Assembly: GCA_020630775.1 (NCBI GenBank)
Contig: JAHDIN010000018.1
Coordinates: 1-59,734, forward strand
DNA: 59,734 nucleotides
Source: Saprospiraceae bacterium
GTDB taxonomy: Bacteria > Bacteroidota > Bacteroidia > Chitinophagales > Saprospiraceae
Direction: 5' to 3'
The first letter of the stretch is position 1, and each line of letters opens with the position of its first letter. The translations under genes were made by a program, and so were the position numbers. Of the stretch, positions 26,446-34,699 are shown piece after piece. The notes under the pieces are model-generated. The model had not been told where the DNA came from. It was given only the letters and a program-made list of their open reading frames with translations, and searched no databases.

Positions 26446-27363
26446 ATGCTAAGAAGAAGTTTTTTAAAATACAGTCTTAATGGTTCTATTCTTATAGCCT
26501 CCTCACAATTTCCTTTGAGGGCTTTAGCCAATGATCCAGCAATTACTAAAATTTCAATTCTACACACCAATGATGTGCATAGTCGTATTGATCCATTCCC
26601 TATGGATGGCTCAAGGAACGAAGGCCTAGGCGGAGCTGCTAAGAGGATGGCGATGATTGAGCAGATAAGAGCTAAAGAGAAAAATGTCCTGTTACTTGAC
26701 TGTGGCGATATATTTCAAGGGACACCCTACTTCAATTTCTTTGGAGGAGAATTAGAATTCAAACTGATGTCTAAAATGCAGTACGATGCAGCTACCATAG
26801 GCAATCATGACTTCGATGCTGGTATCGATGGGCTAGATAGGCAATTGAAACATGCCAATTTTTCCTTTATAAATTCTAACTATGATTTAAGGAATACAGT
26901 GCTGAATGGAAAGGTAAAGCCCTATAAAGTGATGGAAGTTGACGGCATTAAAATTGGATTGTTTGGTTTAGGGATAGAATTAAAGGGATTGGTTCCACCG
27001 ACACTGTACAAAGAGACCGTTTATTTAGATCCCATTGCCAAAGCGAATGAGTATGCAACACTTCTAAAAAAAGATTTGAAATGTGATTATGTCATTTGCT
27101 TATCCCATTTAGGGTATAAATATAATGGTGAAAAAATATCAGATGTTACGGTTGCACAAAACACAAAGAACATTGATCTGATACTTGGAGGACATACACA
27201 TACATTTATGCGTGTAGCAGATAAAAGAAGAAACATTGAAGGTCAGCAAGTTATCATCAACCAAGCTGGATGGGCTGGAATTATGCTCGGACAAATTGAT
27301 GTTTATTTTGAAAAAAATAAAAAAGGCAGATGTGTAAGTTGTACGAATAAATATGTCTCCTAA
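26446..27363 (+). CDS. Metallophosphoesterase / 5'-nucleotidase catalytic half, Tat-type signal
   Basis: A 305-residue protein carrying the calcineurin-like dimetal domain: HTNDVHSR (D43, H45), GDIFQG, GNHDFDAG and GGHTHTF supply the metal ligands. The C-terminal nucleotide-binding domain of UshA is absent and encoded just upstream. The N-terminus MLRRSFLKYSLNGSILIA has twin arginines in an RRxFLK context, so export by the Tat route is likely. The two gene products probably associate to hydrolyse extracellular nucleotides for phosphate and nucleoside uptake. The partner is secreted as a lipoprotein, so the halves would meet after separate export. Confidence 0.88.
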   Translation: MLRRSFLKYSLNGSILIASSQFPLRALANDPAITKISILHTNDVHSRIDPFPMDGSRNEGLGGAAKRMAMIEQIRAKEKNVLLLDCGDIFQGTPYFNFFGGELEFKLMSKMQYDAATIGNHDFDAGIDGLDRQLKHANFSFINSNYDLRNTVLNGKVKPYKVMEVDGIKIGLFGLGIELKGLVPPTLYKETVYLDPIAKANEYATLLKKDLKCDYVICLSHLGYKYNGEKISDVTVAQNTKNIDLILGGHTHTFMRVADKRRNIEGQQVIINQAGWAGIMLGQIDVYFEKNKKGRCVSCTNKYVS

Positions 27364-27485
27364 CCGAAAAATTTATGATTAATTTTTATCATTTCCTACA
27401 TCAAAAATTTGTTGTTCGTAACAACTTTTTATCTGCTTAAAACTTTTTAGAAAAAATGTTTTAATTGTTTCCTCACTCACAATAA

Positions 27486-27558
27486 TTTTTCCAATATTTG
27501 TCTCCCGCTCAAAGTTAGAGTAATCAAAAACCAATTTTCCAAAGGTCGATTATCCAAA
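27486..27558 (+). promoter_or_regulatory. Possible degenerate DnaA-box cluster upstream of dnaA
   Basis: Three sites in the dnaA leader resemble TTATCCACA: TTTTTCCAA (27486), TTTTCCAAA (27535) and TTATCCAAA (27550). The last two differ from the consensus TTWTNCACA at one position. They could serve autoregulation by DnaA; none is a perfect box. Confidence 0.25.
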
Positions 27559-27596
27559 GCTGAGGTCTTAATTAGTAAACGTTAAAAAAACAGTAG

Positions 27597-28973
27597 TTGA
27601 TGATAGAATCCCATGAGTCTATTTGGCGAAGTTGTCTGTCTACGATAAAAGAAAACATACATGAAAAAAGTTTCAACACTTGGTTCAAACCTATTAAACC
27701 CATTAAGTTTGAGAGCAATACTTTAACGATTCAAGTTCCTAATCGTTTTTTCTATGATTACATAGAAGAGCATTTCCTCAACATACTTAAAAAAACTATT
27801 TATCAGGTACTAGGTCCAACTGGCCAGCTCGAATACAAAATTCTTGTAGATTATCCCAATAACCCTTCGAAAGAACAACTTAGTTCAAAAGAAATAAAAA
27901 ACCCGTTTGTTATACCGGGTCTTAAAAAGGTGAGCATTGATTCAAATCTCATCAAAAAGTATGCATTTGATAATTTTATAGAAGGTGATTGTAATAAACT
28001 AGGTAAGTCAGCTGGTATATCCATATCTAAAAAGCCAGGAAAAACAGCATTCAACCCTTTAATGATATTTGGAGGTGTTGGATTAGGCAAAACGCATTTA
28101 GCTCATGCTATAGGTAATGAGATTAAAAAACTGAATCCTGACTATAACGTAGTGTACCTAACTACAGAAACTTTCACTAATCAAATTGTCTCTGCAATCA
28201 GAAAAAACACCATTGACGATTTGATCCACTTTTATCAGTTGATTGATACTTTAATTGTAGACGATATACAATTTCTTTCTGGAAGAGAGAAAACTCAAGA
28301 TATATTCTTTAACATATTCAACCAACTTCAACAAACCAATAAACAAATCATATTAACATGCGACAGGCCTCCCAAAGACCTTGAAGGTGTTAAAGATAGA
28401 TTGATAAGCAGATTCAAATGGGGCTTAACGGCTGATTTAAAGTCTCCAGATTTTGAAACACGCTTAGCCATCATTCAGGATAAGTTAGGTCCTGATGTTG
28501 AAGAAATTCCTAAAAATGTTTTAGAATACATTTGTTTCAATATCAAGAATAACATTCGAGAACTGGAAGGTGTTTTAATTTCTTTGATGGCTCAAGCCAA
28601 CTTAAATAACAAAGAAATTGATATAGATCTGGCAAAAGAGGTGATTCAAAAATTTGTTTCTCATGAAAACAAAGGCATTACCATAGAAAACATTGCTAAA
28701 CTTGTTGCAGACCACTTTGATGTACCTGTAGAGGTGCTGAGTTCAAAGACAAGAAAAAGATCAGTTGTAATTGCGCGCCAGTTATCCATGTATTTAGCTA
28801 AAAATTATACTAAAGATTCTCTAAAAGCTATTGGTGCCAATTTTGGCGGAAAAGATCACAGTACTGTAATCTATTCTATAAATACAGTGAGAGATCTTAT
28901 CGATACGGATACCATATTTAAGGATTTGGTTTCTGAATTAGAAAAAAAGGTAGAACTCAGTCTCATCCCATAA
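27597..28973 (+). CDS. dnaA: Chromosomal replication initiator DnaA
   Basis: A 458-residue initiator. Domain I (about 1-85) includes SFNTWFKPIKP; a short linker follows; domain III is an AAA+ ATPase with Walker A GGVGLGKTH (159-167), Walker B LIVDDIQFL and a sensor region; domain IV contains the DNA-binding signature KDHSTVIYSINTV. It is full length and all catalytic residues are present. It is flanked by a 233-bp leader and a strong terminator, so it is transcribed alone; no dnaN, recF or gyrB follows. The second Met (MIES) could equally be the start. Confidence 0.97.
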   Translation: MMIESHESIWRSCLSTIKENIHEKSFNTWFKPIKPIKFESNTLTIQVPNRFFYDYIEEHFLNILKKTIYQVLGPTGQLEYKILVDYPNNPSKEQLSSKEIKNPFVIPGLKKVSIDSNLIKKYAFDNFIEGDCNKLGKSAGISISKKPGKTAFNPLMIFGGVGLGKTHLAHAIGNEIKKLNPDYNVVYLTTETFTNQIVSAIRKNTIDDLIHFYQLIDTLIVDDIQFLSGREKTQDIFFNIFNQLQQTNKQIILTCDRPPKDLEGVKDRLISRFKWGLTADLKSPDFETRLAIIQDKLGPDVEEIPKNVLEYICFNIKNNIRELEGVLISLMAQANLNNKEIDIDLAKEVIQKFVSHENKGITIENIAKLVADHFDVPVEVLSSKTRKRSVVIARQLSMYLAKNYTKDSLKAIGANFGGKDHSTVIYSINTVRDLIDTDTIFKDLVSELEKKVELSLIP

Positions 28974-28996
28974 TAAATTTAAAACCTATTATGGAG

Positions 28997-29028
28997 GCGA
29001 TGGATTTAATTATTCATCGCTTTTTTTT
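28997..29028 (+). terminator. Rho-independent terminator of dnaA
   Basis: GCGATG pairs with CATCGC around a 12-base A/T-rich loop and is followed by eight Ts, 24 bases after the dnaA stop. Confidence 0.85.
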
Positions 29029-29388
29029 ATGTTCCTTTTTATGGAATCAAGTGACTACTTTAAATTTTTATAAAATTTTAACGAATCAAAAATTGTAAAG
29101 TAATTTTAGATCTTATTGGAAATTAAATTGTACTAGTTGATTGACTACCAACAAATTACATAGTGAATTTAGAAAGGCATGACCTATGCTACGCTACCAA
29201 CGATAACACTTACTTAATAAGGTTTAACATTTTGCTTGGTTACGAAATCGCATCTCATCTCATTATATATAACAGAAGAACATAATAAAAGGGTAACCAA
29301 ATCAGTTTAAGGATAACAAAATCGGAAAATCTGAATCAAGCTTACCCACTTAGATAATACTTATTTTTTCAACAACAATCATTAAGCG
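29028..29388. other. AT-rich spacer after dnaA with small repeats
   Basis: No gene is visible. It holds an inverted pair TTGGTTAC (29236-29243) / GTAACCAA (29293-29300) and three related TAACnAAATC-like words near 29240, 29294 and 29314. These lie 65-150 bases upstream of the barrel gene at 29389 and could be its regulatory region. No convincing DnaA box is present, so I do not call an origin. Confidence 0.5.
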
Positions 29389-30036
29389 ATGAAACGTATA
29401 ATTTTATCAATGGGATTCCTATGCTTGGCTTTAGCTGGATTTTCTCAACTAGCATTCGGAGTAAGGTCCAATTACTCAATTTCTACATCTACGTCTGAGA
29501 TCAAAGAGTTAGTTCAATTAGAACCAATGGAGGTACTTGACCTAGAATACAAAGGTAACGCTAATAAATTCTCTTATGGTTTGATGCTACACGACCAAAA
29601 CGAAAGAGTCTTTTTCTCTGGCGAATTACTCTATTCAAAGTCTTCACAAGAATTCACAATGTCAAATCGACTTGGCAATTTTCAAAGAGACGAGTCAATC
29701 AGGGACTTTACTTATAGCCAAACAGAGTTAAGTTTGCCTGTAGCTGCTGGCTTAGTCATAGGTAATTTTAAATTAGGTGGAGGTCCAATCCTTAATTATA
29801 GACTCGGAGAAGAAAACGCCTTAGACTTCGTTGATGGCATTGAAAGCCGATCGAAGAAAATCAATATGGGATTCCAATTGGTAGCTGGAATGATTATCAA
29901 TAATCATATTCACTTAGATATTAAAAGAGAGATTAACTTCCACAGAGTCGGCGACAATTATACCTACAACGGAGAGCCATTTAAAATGCAAACGACGCCA
30001 AATACTTTGAGTATCGGTTTAGGTATATTACTCTAA
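29389..30036 (+). CDS. Outer-membrane β-barrel protein, unknown (OmpA-like 8-strand type)
   Basis: A 215-residue protein with a signal peptide ending at LALAGFSQ and the pattern of a small barrel: short alternating strands and turn residues throughout, with GGGPILNYRLG in the second half (ELSLPVAAGLVIGNFKLGGGPILNY is the typical 'porin family' segment) and a final strand ending in a leucine pair. It resembles the outer-membrane protein beta-barrel (PorT-type) domain in size and the GxGPxxxY motif. The small lipoprotein that follows 87 bases later may share its transcript. Confidence 0.7.
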   Translation: MKRIILSMGFLCLALAGFSQLAFGVRSNYSISTSTSEIKELVQLEPMEVLDLEYKGNANKFSYGLMLHDQNERVFFSGELLYSKSSQEFTMSNRLGNFQRDESIRDFTYSQTELSLPVAAGLVIGNFKLGGGPILNYRLGEENALDFVDGIESRSKKINMGFQLVAGMIINNHIHLDIKREINFHRVGDNYTYNGEPFKMQTTPNTLSIGLGILL

Positions 30037-30123
30037 AGTCTTAAGAGAAGATTAAAATAGACGGCTCTTTTGAACAAATGCTCAACTCTAACTTTTAATT
30101 ATTAACTCAATAAATATCATATC

Positions 30124-30327
30124 ATGAAAAAGCAAATTATAAATCTAGCAGGATTCTTATTCATCATGGCTTCGCTTGGATTAACGAGTTGTAAATCAAC
30201 GGGATACGGTTGCGATTATAATGCTTCTGCGAAAGAAGCGCCCAAGGCATATGATTATTGTTTTGAAAAAAATAAGATTGAAAAAACATTAGAAGAAGAA
30301 CAGCATGTAGCAGATACATGTGAATAA
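30124..30327 (+). CDS. Small lipoprotein, unknown
   Basis: A 67-residue protein with a canonical signal and lipobox LTSC (Cys23); the mature part is only about 45 residues and contains three further cysteines (YGC, DYC, DTC). It is rich in charged residues (K/E), with no membrane segment, and is likely to sit on the outer or inner membrane surface. No family is recognised. It lies after a barrel gene and before a strong terminator, so it is probably the last gene of that transcript. Confidence 0.65.
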   Translation: MKKQIINLAGFLFIMASLGLTSCKSTGYGCDYNASAKEAPKAYDYCFEKNKIEKTLEEEQHVADTCE

Positions 30328-30338
30328 TATATGAGCTC

Positions 30339-30378
30339 GGAAGTTCTGAATTCGTTAAGATCGGGATTCAGGACTTCC
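30339..30378. terminator. Long hairpin terminator between convergent genes
   Basis: GGAAGTTCTGAAT pairs with ATTCAGGACTTCC (one G-T position) with a 13-base loop; a T-rich segment follows on the plus strand. It ends the lipoprotein transcript and may also serve the gene at 30390 on the minus strand. Confidence 0.65.
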
Positions 30379-30389
30379 AAGTGTTTTAA

Positions 30390-30962
30390 TTAAGACGCAT
30401 CCATCAGTGCTTCAATACACGCCTCTCTAGTTAACCACAATGCCTCAGTACTCATATCAATATCTTTATTCTCTTTCCATGCTTCTATAAAAGCTTTATG
30501 TAAGTCAGATTTATTCTGAACCACTTCTTTTGCACTAAGCTTTATTTCTTTAATAATATCATGCTTTATTCTATCATAAGCAGAAGTAGGCCAGGTTACA
30601 TCAATAGTTTGAGAGACATGTCTTATGTAACAATGTGCTTCAGGTATATAATCTAATCGTGTCCTTGCTAAAACATTTTTAATTCCCGGCGTATTTATCG
30701 GATTCATCTTATAGATACCGATGATCAATTGAAAATCTGAAAATCCATTCTCATCTATAATACTTTTTAAAACTGCATGTTTACTGCTACATGTTCCCCT
30801 AGCCTCCTCAAAAACCAAACTCAAGTTCTGTTTGTCAGAAATCCGATAATAATCTAAGTGTTTTAACCAACTAACTAAGCTCTTCAAATCATGAAGATTC
30901 TTGGACTTGGCTAAACTTGACAATTCATTATCTGAAGTAATTTTAAAACTCTTCAAATCCAT
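30390..30962 (-). CDS. Transglutaminase-like cysteine protein, uncharacterised
   Basis: A 190-residue cytoplasmic protein with no signal peptide. The arrangement RGTCSSKHAVLK (about residue 51), then EAHCYI (near 115) and IDVTW (near 126) matches the Cys-His-Asp triad order of the transglutaminase/peptide-N-glycanase fold. Length and motif spacing fit a minimal domain. Whether it is an enzyme, and on what, is unknown. It is divergent from the cupin gene, with only 16 bases between start codons, so they share a regulatory region. Confidence 0.6.
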   Translation of the reverse strand: MDLKSFKITSDNELSSLAKSKNLHDLKSLVSWLKHLDYYRISDKQNLSLVFEEARGTCSSKHAVLKSIIDENGFSDFQLIIGIYKMNPINTPGIKNVLARTRLDYIPEAHCYIRHVSQTIDVTWPTSAYDRIKHDIIKEIKLSAKEVVQNKSDLHKAFIEAWKENKDIDMSTEALWLTREACIEALMDAS

Positions 30963-30978
30963 ATTGTAAATTTAAGAC

Positions 30979-31338
30979 ATGGAAGTGATAAATATCAAAG
31001 AGAAATTTGATCTATTTAATGATCATTGGCATCCACGCATAATTGGAGAACTCAACGGTCAAGCAGTGAAAATTGCCAAAGTAAAAGGAGAGTTCATCTG
31101 GCATGATCATATAGACGAAGATGAATTATTCTACATACTAAAAGGACAGCTAATAATCGAATTTAGAGATAAGTCGATTACATTAAATGAGGGTGATATG
31201 ACCATTATTCCAAAAGGTGTTGAACATAAACCTATTGCTCATGAAGAAGTGTGGTTGATGTTATTTGAGCCACGAAACACTAAACATACTGGGGAAGTAG
31301 AGCATGAACTGACCAAACATGATTTAGAAAAAATATAA
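30979..31338 (+). CDS. Cupin-domain protein
   Basis: A 119-residue single cupin (β-barrel of the RmlC-like type). Motif 1 is HDHIDEDELFYILKGQ (metal ligands His, His, Glu) and motif 2 is the DMTIIPKGVEHKPIA segment with the second histidine. Metal-binding residues are intact, so it could act as a dioxygenase, isomerase or sensor; the substrate cannot be read. It is convergent with obgE, with 24 bases between the stops and no obvious terminator. Confidence 0.9.
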   Translation: MEVINIKEKFDLFNDHWHPRIIGELNGQAVKIAKVKGEFIWHDHIDEDELFYILKGQLIIEFRDKSITLNEGDMTIIPKGVEHKPIAHEEVWLMLFEPRNTKHTGEVEHELTKHDLEKI

Positions 31339-31362
31339 AATCAACTTGGCGAAAATAAAAGA

Positions 31363-32355
31363 TTAAGCATTCATCATTTGCCAAATCTTATCTTTCAATT
31401 GATCCAAACCAATCTGTGCTACAGATGAGATAAATAAATAAGGAATTTGAAAATCAAACTCTGACTCTATCATCTCTTTCAATTCCTCATCTAATAAATC
31501 AGCTTTCGTTATGGCCAATAATCTTGGTTTATCAATGAGCTCAGGATTATACTTTTCAAGTTCATCCAATAACACTTTATAGGTTTTTTGAATATTCTCA
31601 GATTCAGCAGATACCATAAATAGTAATACTGCATTTCGTTCTATATGTCTCAAAAAGCGATGACCTAATCCCTTTCCCGAATGTGCACCTTCTATAATAC
31701 CCGGGATATCTGCCATTATAAAAGACTTATGATCTCTATACTTGACAATACCTAAGTTGGGTATCAAAGTAGTAAATGCATAGCTAGCGATTTTTGGTTT
31801 TGCAGCTGTAATAACAGAAAGCAAAGTCGACTTTCCAGCATTTGGAAAACCCACCAAACCAACATCTGCCAACACTTTAAGCTCTAGAATCTTCCACTCT
31901 TCCTTTCCTGATTCTCCAGGCTGCGCATAACGTGGTGTTTGATTGGTTGAACTTTTAAAATTCGAGTTTCCCAAACCACCTCGTCCTCCAGATACTAAAA
32001 TATATTCTTGACCATCTTCCGTGATCTCGATATGTCTTTCATCAGTTTCAACATCCTTTGCCACAGTACCGAGAGGTACTTCTAAAATTACATCTTCACC
32101 CTGAGCCCCTGTTTTATGTGAACTAGAACCGTTAACTCCATTTTTAGCAATAACATGTTTACGATACTTTAAAGGTAATAATGTCCATAATTGAGCATTT
32201 CCCCTTAAAATAATATGGCCTCCTCGACCACCATCACCGCCATCAGGACCTCCTTTAGCTGTTTTATTATCTCTAAAAAAATGAACAGACCCAGCTCCGC
32301 CAGCTCCTGATCTACAACATATTTTAACATAATCAACAAAATTCTGCTCTGCCAT
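31363..32355 (-). CDS. obgE: Obg-family GTPase, ribosome assembly
   Basis: A 330-residue Obg/CgtA GTPase. The glycine-rich Obg fold covers about residues 1-158 ([22 protein letters not shown]), and the G domain follows with G1 [10 protein letters not shown]3 [10 protein letters not shown], and G4 TKAD and G5 SSVAQ. It lacks the extra C-terminal domain found in some relatives and is of the short type. It acts in 50S ribosome maturation and stress signalling, in the cytoplasm. It begins 51 bases from the divergent enoyl-CoA hydratase gene; a TAnnTTTG-type element on its own strand lies at 32373-32380. Confidence 0.96.
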   Translation of the reverse strand: MAEQNFVDYVKICCRSGAGGAGSVHFFRDNKTAKGGPDGGDGGRGGHIILRGNAQLWTLLPLKYRKHVIAKNGVNGSSSHKTGAQGEDVILEVPLGTVAKDVETDERHIEITEDGQEYILVSGGRGGLGNSNFKSSTNQTPRYAQPGESGKEEWKILELKVLADVGLVGFPNAGKSTLLSVITAAKPKIASYAFTTLIPNLGIVKYRDHKSFIMADIPGIIEGAHSGKGLGHRFLRHIERNAVLLFMVSAESENIQKTYKVLLDELEKYNPELIDKPRLLAITKADLLDEELKEMIESEFDFQIPYLFISSVAQIGLDQLKDKIWQMMNA

Positions 32356-32372
32356 ATTCGAGTTATTCGCTA

Positions 32373-32380
32373 CAAAAGTA
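32373..32380 (-). promoter_or_regulatory. Candidate -7 element of obgE
   Basis: On the minus strand TACTTTTG fits TAnnTTTG and lies 17 bases before the obgE ATG. I see no convincing -33 TTG partner. Confidence 0.35.
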
Positions 32381-32406
32381 GACCTTTAAGTTTTAAACTG
32401 AAAAAT

Positions 32407-33174
32407 ATGGATAAGACTCAGCTTGGATATGTTAACGTTGAAATTGAAAATGGCCTCGCCACTATTGAATTTTTTCATCCTTCACATAACTCATTACCCT
32501 CCCAATTATTAAGTCAATTAGCTGAATCCATATCCAATTGCGGAGCCAATCCAGAGGTCATTTTAATCTTATTAAAGAGCTCCGGAGATCGCACTTTCTG
32601 TGCCGGCGCCAGTTTTGACGAATTGGTTTCTATATCAAATGAATTAGAAGGGAAGTCCTTTTTCTTAGGCTTTGCTAACGTGATTAATGCTATAAGAACC
32701 TGTGGTAAAATTGTTATCGGAAGAGTCCAAGGTAAAGCTGTAGGCGGCGGAGTAGGTTTAGCCTCAGCTTGCGACTATTGCATTGCTACCAAATGGGCCT
32801 CCGTCAAACTTAGCGAACTAGCTGTGGGCATTGGACCCTTTGTTATAGGTCCTGCTGTCCAAAGGAAAGTTGGTTTAGCCGCTTTCAGCCACATGGCCAT
32901 TAATGCTAAAGAATGGCAAACTGCAGAATGGGCAAAATCCATGGGTTTGTTCCAAGAAGTATTCCCAACTGTTGAGCAAATGGATGAATACATATCTTCA
33001 TTTATCGCCACTACTATAAGCATGAATCCTGAAGCACTTTCAGGATTGAAAAAAATATTTTGGGAAGGCACCCAAGACTGGAATACAGTTTTGGAATCTA
33101 GAGCTGAAACAAGTGGTCGCCTAGTGCTATCCCCTTTTGCAAAAGACACCATCGCAGGTTTTCTTAAAGGTTAA
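32407..33174 (+). CDS. Enoyl-CoA hydratase/isomerase family protein
   Basis: A 255-residue crotonase-fold enzyme. The oxyanion-hole region is visible as CAGASFDEL (about 62-70) and GKAVGGGVGLASACDYCIA (about 110-128), and the second catalytic region as LSELAVGIGPFVIGP. The usual Glu of the second half lies in SELAVGIGP. Family members hydrate enoyl-CoAs or perform isomerisation; the substrate is unknown. It is not in a fatty-acid operon here and is divergent from obgE. Confidence 0.9.
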   Translation: MDKTQLGYVNVEIENGLATIEFFHPSHNSLPSQLLSQLAESISNCGANPEVILILLKSSGDRTFCAGASFDELVSISNELEGKSFFLGFANVINAIRTCGKIVIGRVQGKAVGGGVGLASACDYCIATKWASVKLSELAVGIGPFVIGPAVQRKVGLAAFSHMAINAKEWQTAEWAKSMGLFQEVFPTVEQMDEYISSFIATTISMNPEALSGLKKIFWEGTQDWNTVLESRAETSGRLVLSPFAKDTIAGFLKG

Positions 33175-33207
33175 GTTATCCATTTAACTTATAGAATATC
33201 TATTTGT

Positions 33208-33242
33208 CCCCATCTTCTTCAAAAAATGAAAATGGGATTTTA
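33208..33242 (+). terminator. Weak terminator after the enoyl-CoA hydratase gene
   Basis: CCCATCTTC pairs with GAAAATGGG (one mismatch) around a 10-base loop, followed by ATTTTA. The T-run is short. Confidence 0.4.
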
Positions 33243-33336
33243 CAGCCCTCACAATCGAACGATGTGAATTATATTGAATTTGATATTTCAGACATGTTTT
33301 AGAAATAATACGTGTCGTAATCGGATAATGGGCGCT

Positions 33337-33362
33337 GGAAATATTGCTTTAAAGCTATTTCC
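33337..33362. promoter_or_regulatory. 26-bp dyad upstream of the AraC-type gene
   Basis: GGAAATA-TT-GCTTTAAAGC-TATTTCC: the outer arms GGAAATA/TATTTCC and the inner GCTTT/AAAGC are perfect, with only a 2-base asymmetry. It lies 101 bases upstream of the regulator ATG (33463), a natural operator position. Confidence 0.45.
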
Positions 33363-33462
33363 TTCAATTTGAAAAAATTATTTCTTCCTTATAGCGATAA
33401 TGCCATATTGTATAACCCAAGTCTATCATTTAAAAGACTAACGTCTAATACAAAATCAAAAT

Positions 33463-34266
33463 ATGAACGTAACTAAAAAAACAACATTAACTTCTCGAGA
33501 ACTAGGTATTGACTTTTTGTATAATCTAAATGATGTAAAAAAATCGTTTGAGTACACCTTGTTCCCCAATAATAAATGTGTGTTGACCATTCTTATTAAT
33601 TCTAAAGTTTCAAAGCGCGGGAACACAGTAATCCTCGAAAAAGATAATGCATCTAGTATAAAATATTTACTTGTAAACCCTTTCGATAATCCTTACAAGA
33701 TTAACTACAAGAGTGATGTAAATTTAATTTCAGTTTGCTTTCCTTCGTATCGGATAAATTCTTTCTTGAATAAGAATAATGAATTTACTGAGGACCTAGT
33801 ATATTCTGACTTTTTCTTTAATAAATCAATGAGGCACAATATCGAAGAGATCATAAATTCTAATCAGAATATGAAAGACAAGTTGGGATCAATAGAAGAT
33901 TCTATTATTGAGTTACATAAAGATGAAGTAGATCCAATAGTAAAGAACTCGATAGAAGAAATTGAAAAAAATCCACAGATTAAAATATACGAACTGGCGG
34001 ATAGGCTTTCAATATCAAGTAAGAATCTAACTAAAAAATTTAAGCAAAATGTTGGACGAACACCTGATTCTTTTAAACGTATAAACAGGTTTGTTAAGGT
34101 ATTAAAGGAAAATCCTATAAAGCTATCTGACTTAAGTCATTCAGTTGGCTTTTATGATCAAGCGCATATGATTCGTGAACTAAAGAAAATATCGAATCTC
34201 ACACCTAAAGTATTAAAATCGAAAAAGAACTTATCGAAGCATAAAGATATTCTTTGGCTTTGTTAA
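33463..34266 (+). CDS. AraC-family transcriptional regulator
   Basis: A 267-residue regulator. The C-terminal ~100 residues form the two helix-turn-helix motifs of the AraC family: IKIYELADRLSISSKNLTKKFKQNVGRTPDSFKR (first HTH) and KLSDLSHSVGFYDQAHMIRELKKISNLTPK (second HTH, with the GFYDQAHMIREF-type signature). The N-terminal part (1-165) is a non-standard sensor domain with no recognised ligand motif. It leads a plus-strand cassette: lipoprotein, esterase and barrel follow within 63, 5 and 11 bases. A 26-bp dyad upstream may be its own binding site. Confidence 0.9.
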   Translation: MNVTKKTTLTSRELGIDFLYNLNDVKKSFEYTLFPNNKCVLTILINSKVSKRGNTVILEKDNASSIKYLLVNPFDNPYKINYKSDVNLISVCFPSYRINSFLNKNNEFTEDLVYSDFFFNKSMRHNIEEIINSNQNMKDKLGSIEDSIIELHKDEVDPIVKNSIEEIEKNPQIKIYELADRLSISSKNLTKKFKQNVGRTPDSFKRINRFVKVLKENPIKLSDLSHSVGFYDQAHMIRELKKISNLTPKVLKSKKNLSKHKDILWLC

Positions 34267-34328
34267 GGGTAAGAATTATACAATTTTACGATTAAGTTTA
34301 AATGTATTTTTGAGTAAAATAATATAAA

Positions 34329-34694
34329 ATGAAGTACCTTTTTTCTTGCTCATTTTTGCTTGTGGTCATATGTTGTGTTTATTCTTGTGAAATAGATAGA
34401 GGTCCAGATATTGAAATCATCTCTCCTTCCGACGGAGATAGATTTGATAAGTCCGAAGTGATGAATTTAAGAGTGGAAGTTACTGATGATATAGACTTAG
34501 AAAGCATTGAAATCAATCTTGGTAATGGGCAAGTTCTCGAAATTACAGGGTTAGATGACGATGATGATGACGATGTAGATATTAATGAAAACATCAATGT
34601 TGGAACAATGGAAGGAACATTTACAATCAAGGTTACAGCCGTAGATAGTGATGATTTTGAAGCTGAGAAAACAGTAGATATTATTGTAGAATAA
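34329..34694 (+). CDS. Ig-like lipoprotein with acidic Asp tract
   Basis: A 121-residue lipoprotein (lipobox VYSC, Cys20). The mature part is one bacterial Ig-like strand domain starting DIEIISPSDGDRFDKSEVMNLRV and ending TIKVTAVDSDDFEAEKTVDIIVE, as in the Ig-like domains that begin 'I.I.SP.....' A run of seven aspartates lies at about residues 78-84, between two strands. It could bind divalent cations; that is inference. It is followed 5 bases later by the esterase gene. Confidence 0.75.
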   Translation: MKYLFSCSFLLVVICCVYSCEIDRGPDIEIISPSDGDRFDKSEVMNLRVEVTDDIDLESIEINLGNGQVLEITGLDDDDDDDVDINENINVGTMEGTFTIKVTAVDSDDFEAEKTVDIIVE

Positions 34695-34699
34695 TTTTA

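Noticed and set aside
28974..29388. Possible chromosomal origin next to dnaA
   Set aside because: No perfect DnaA boxes or box cluster is visible; the region is only AT-rich. GC skew over a larger region would be needed.
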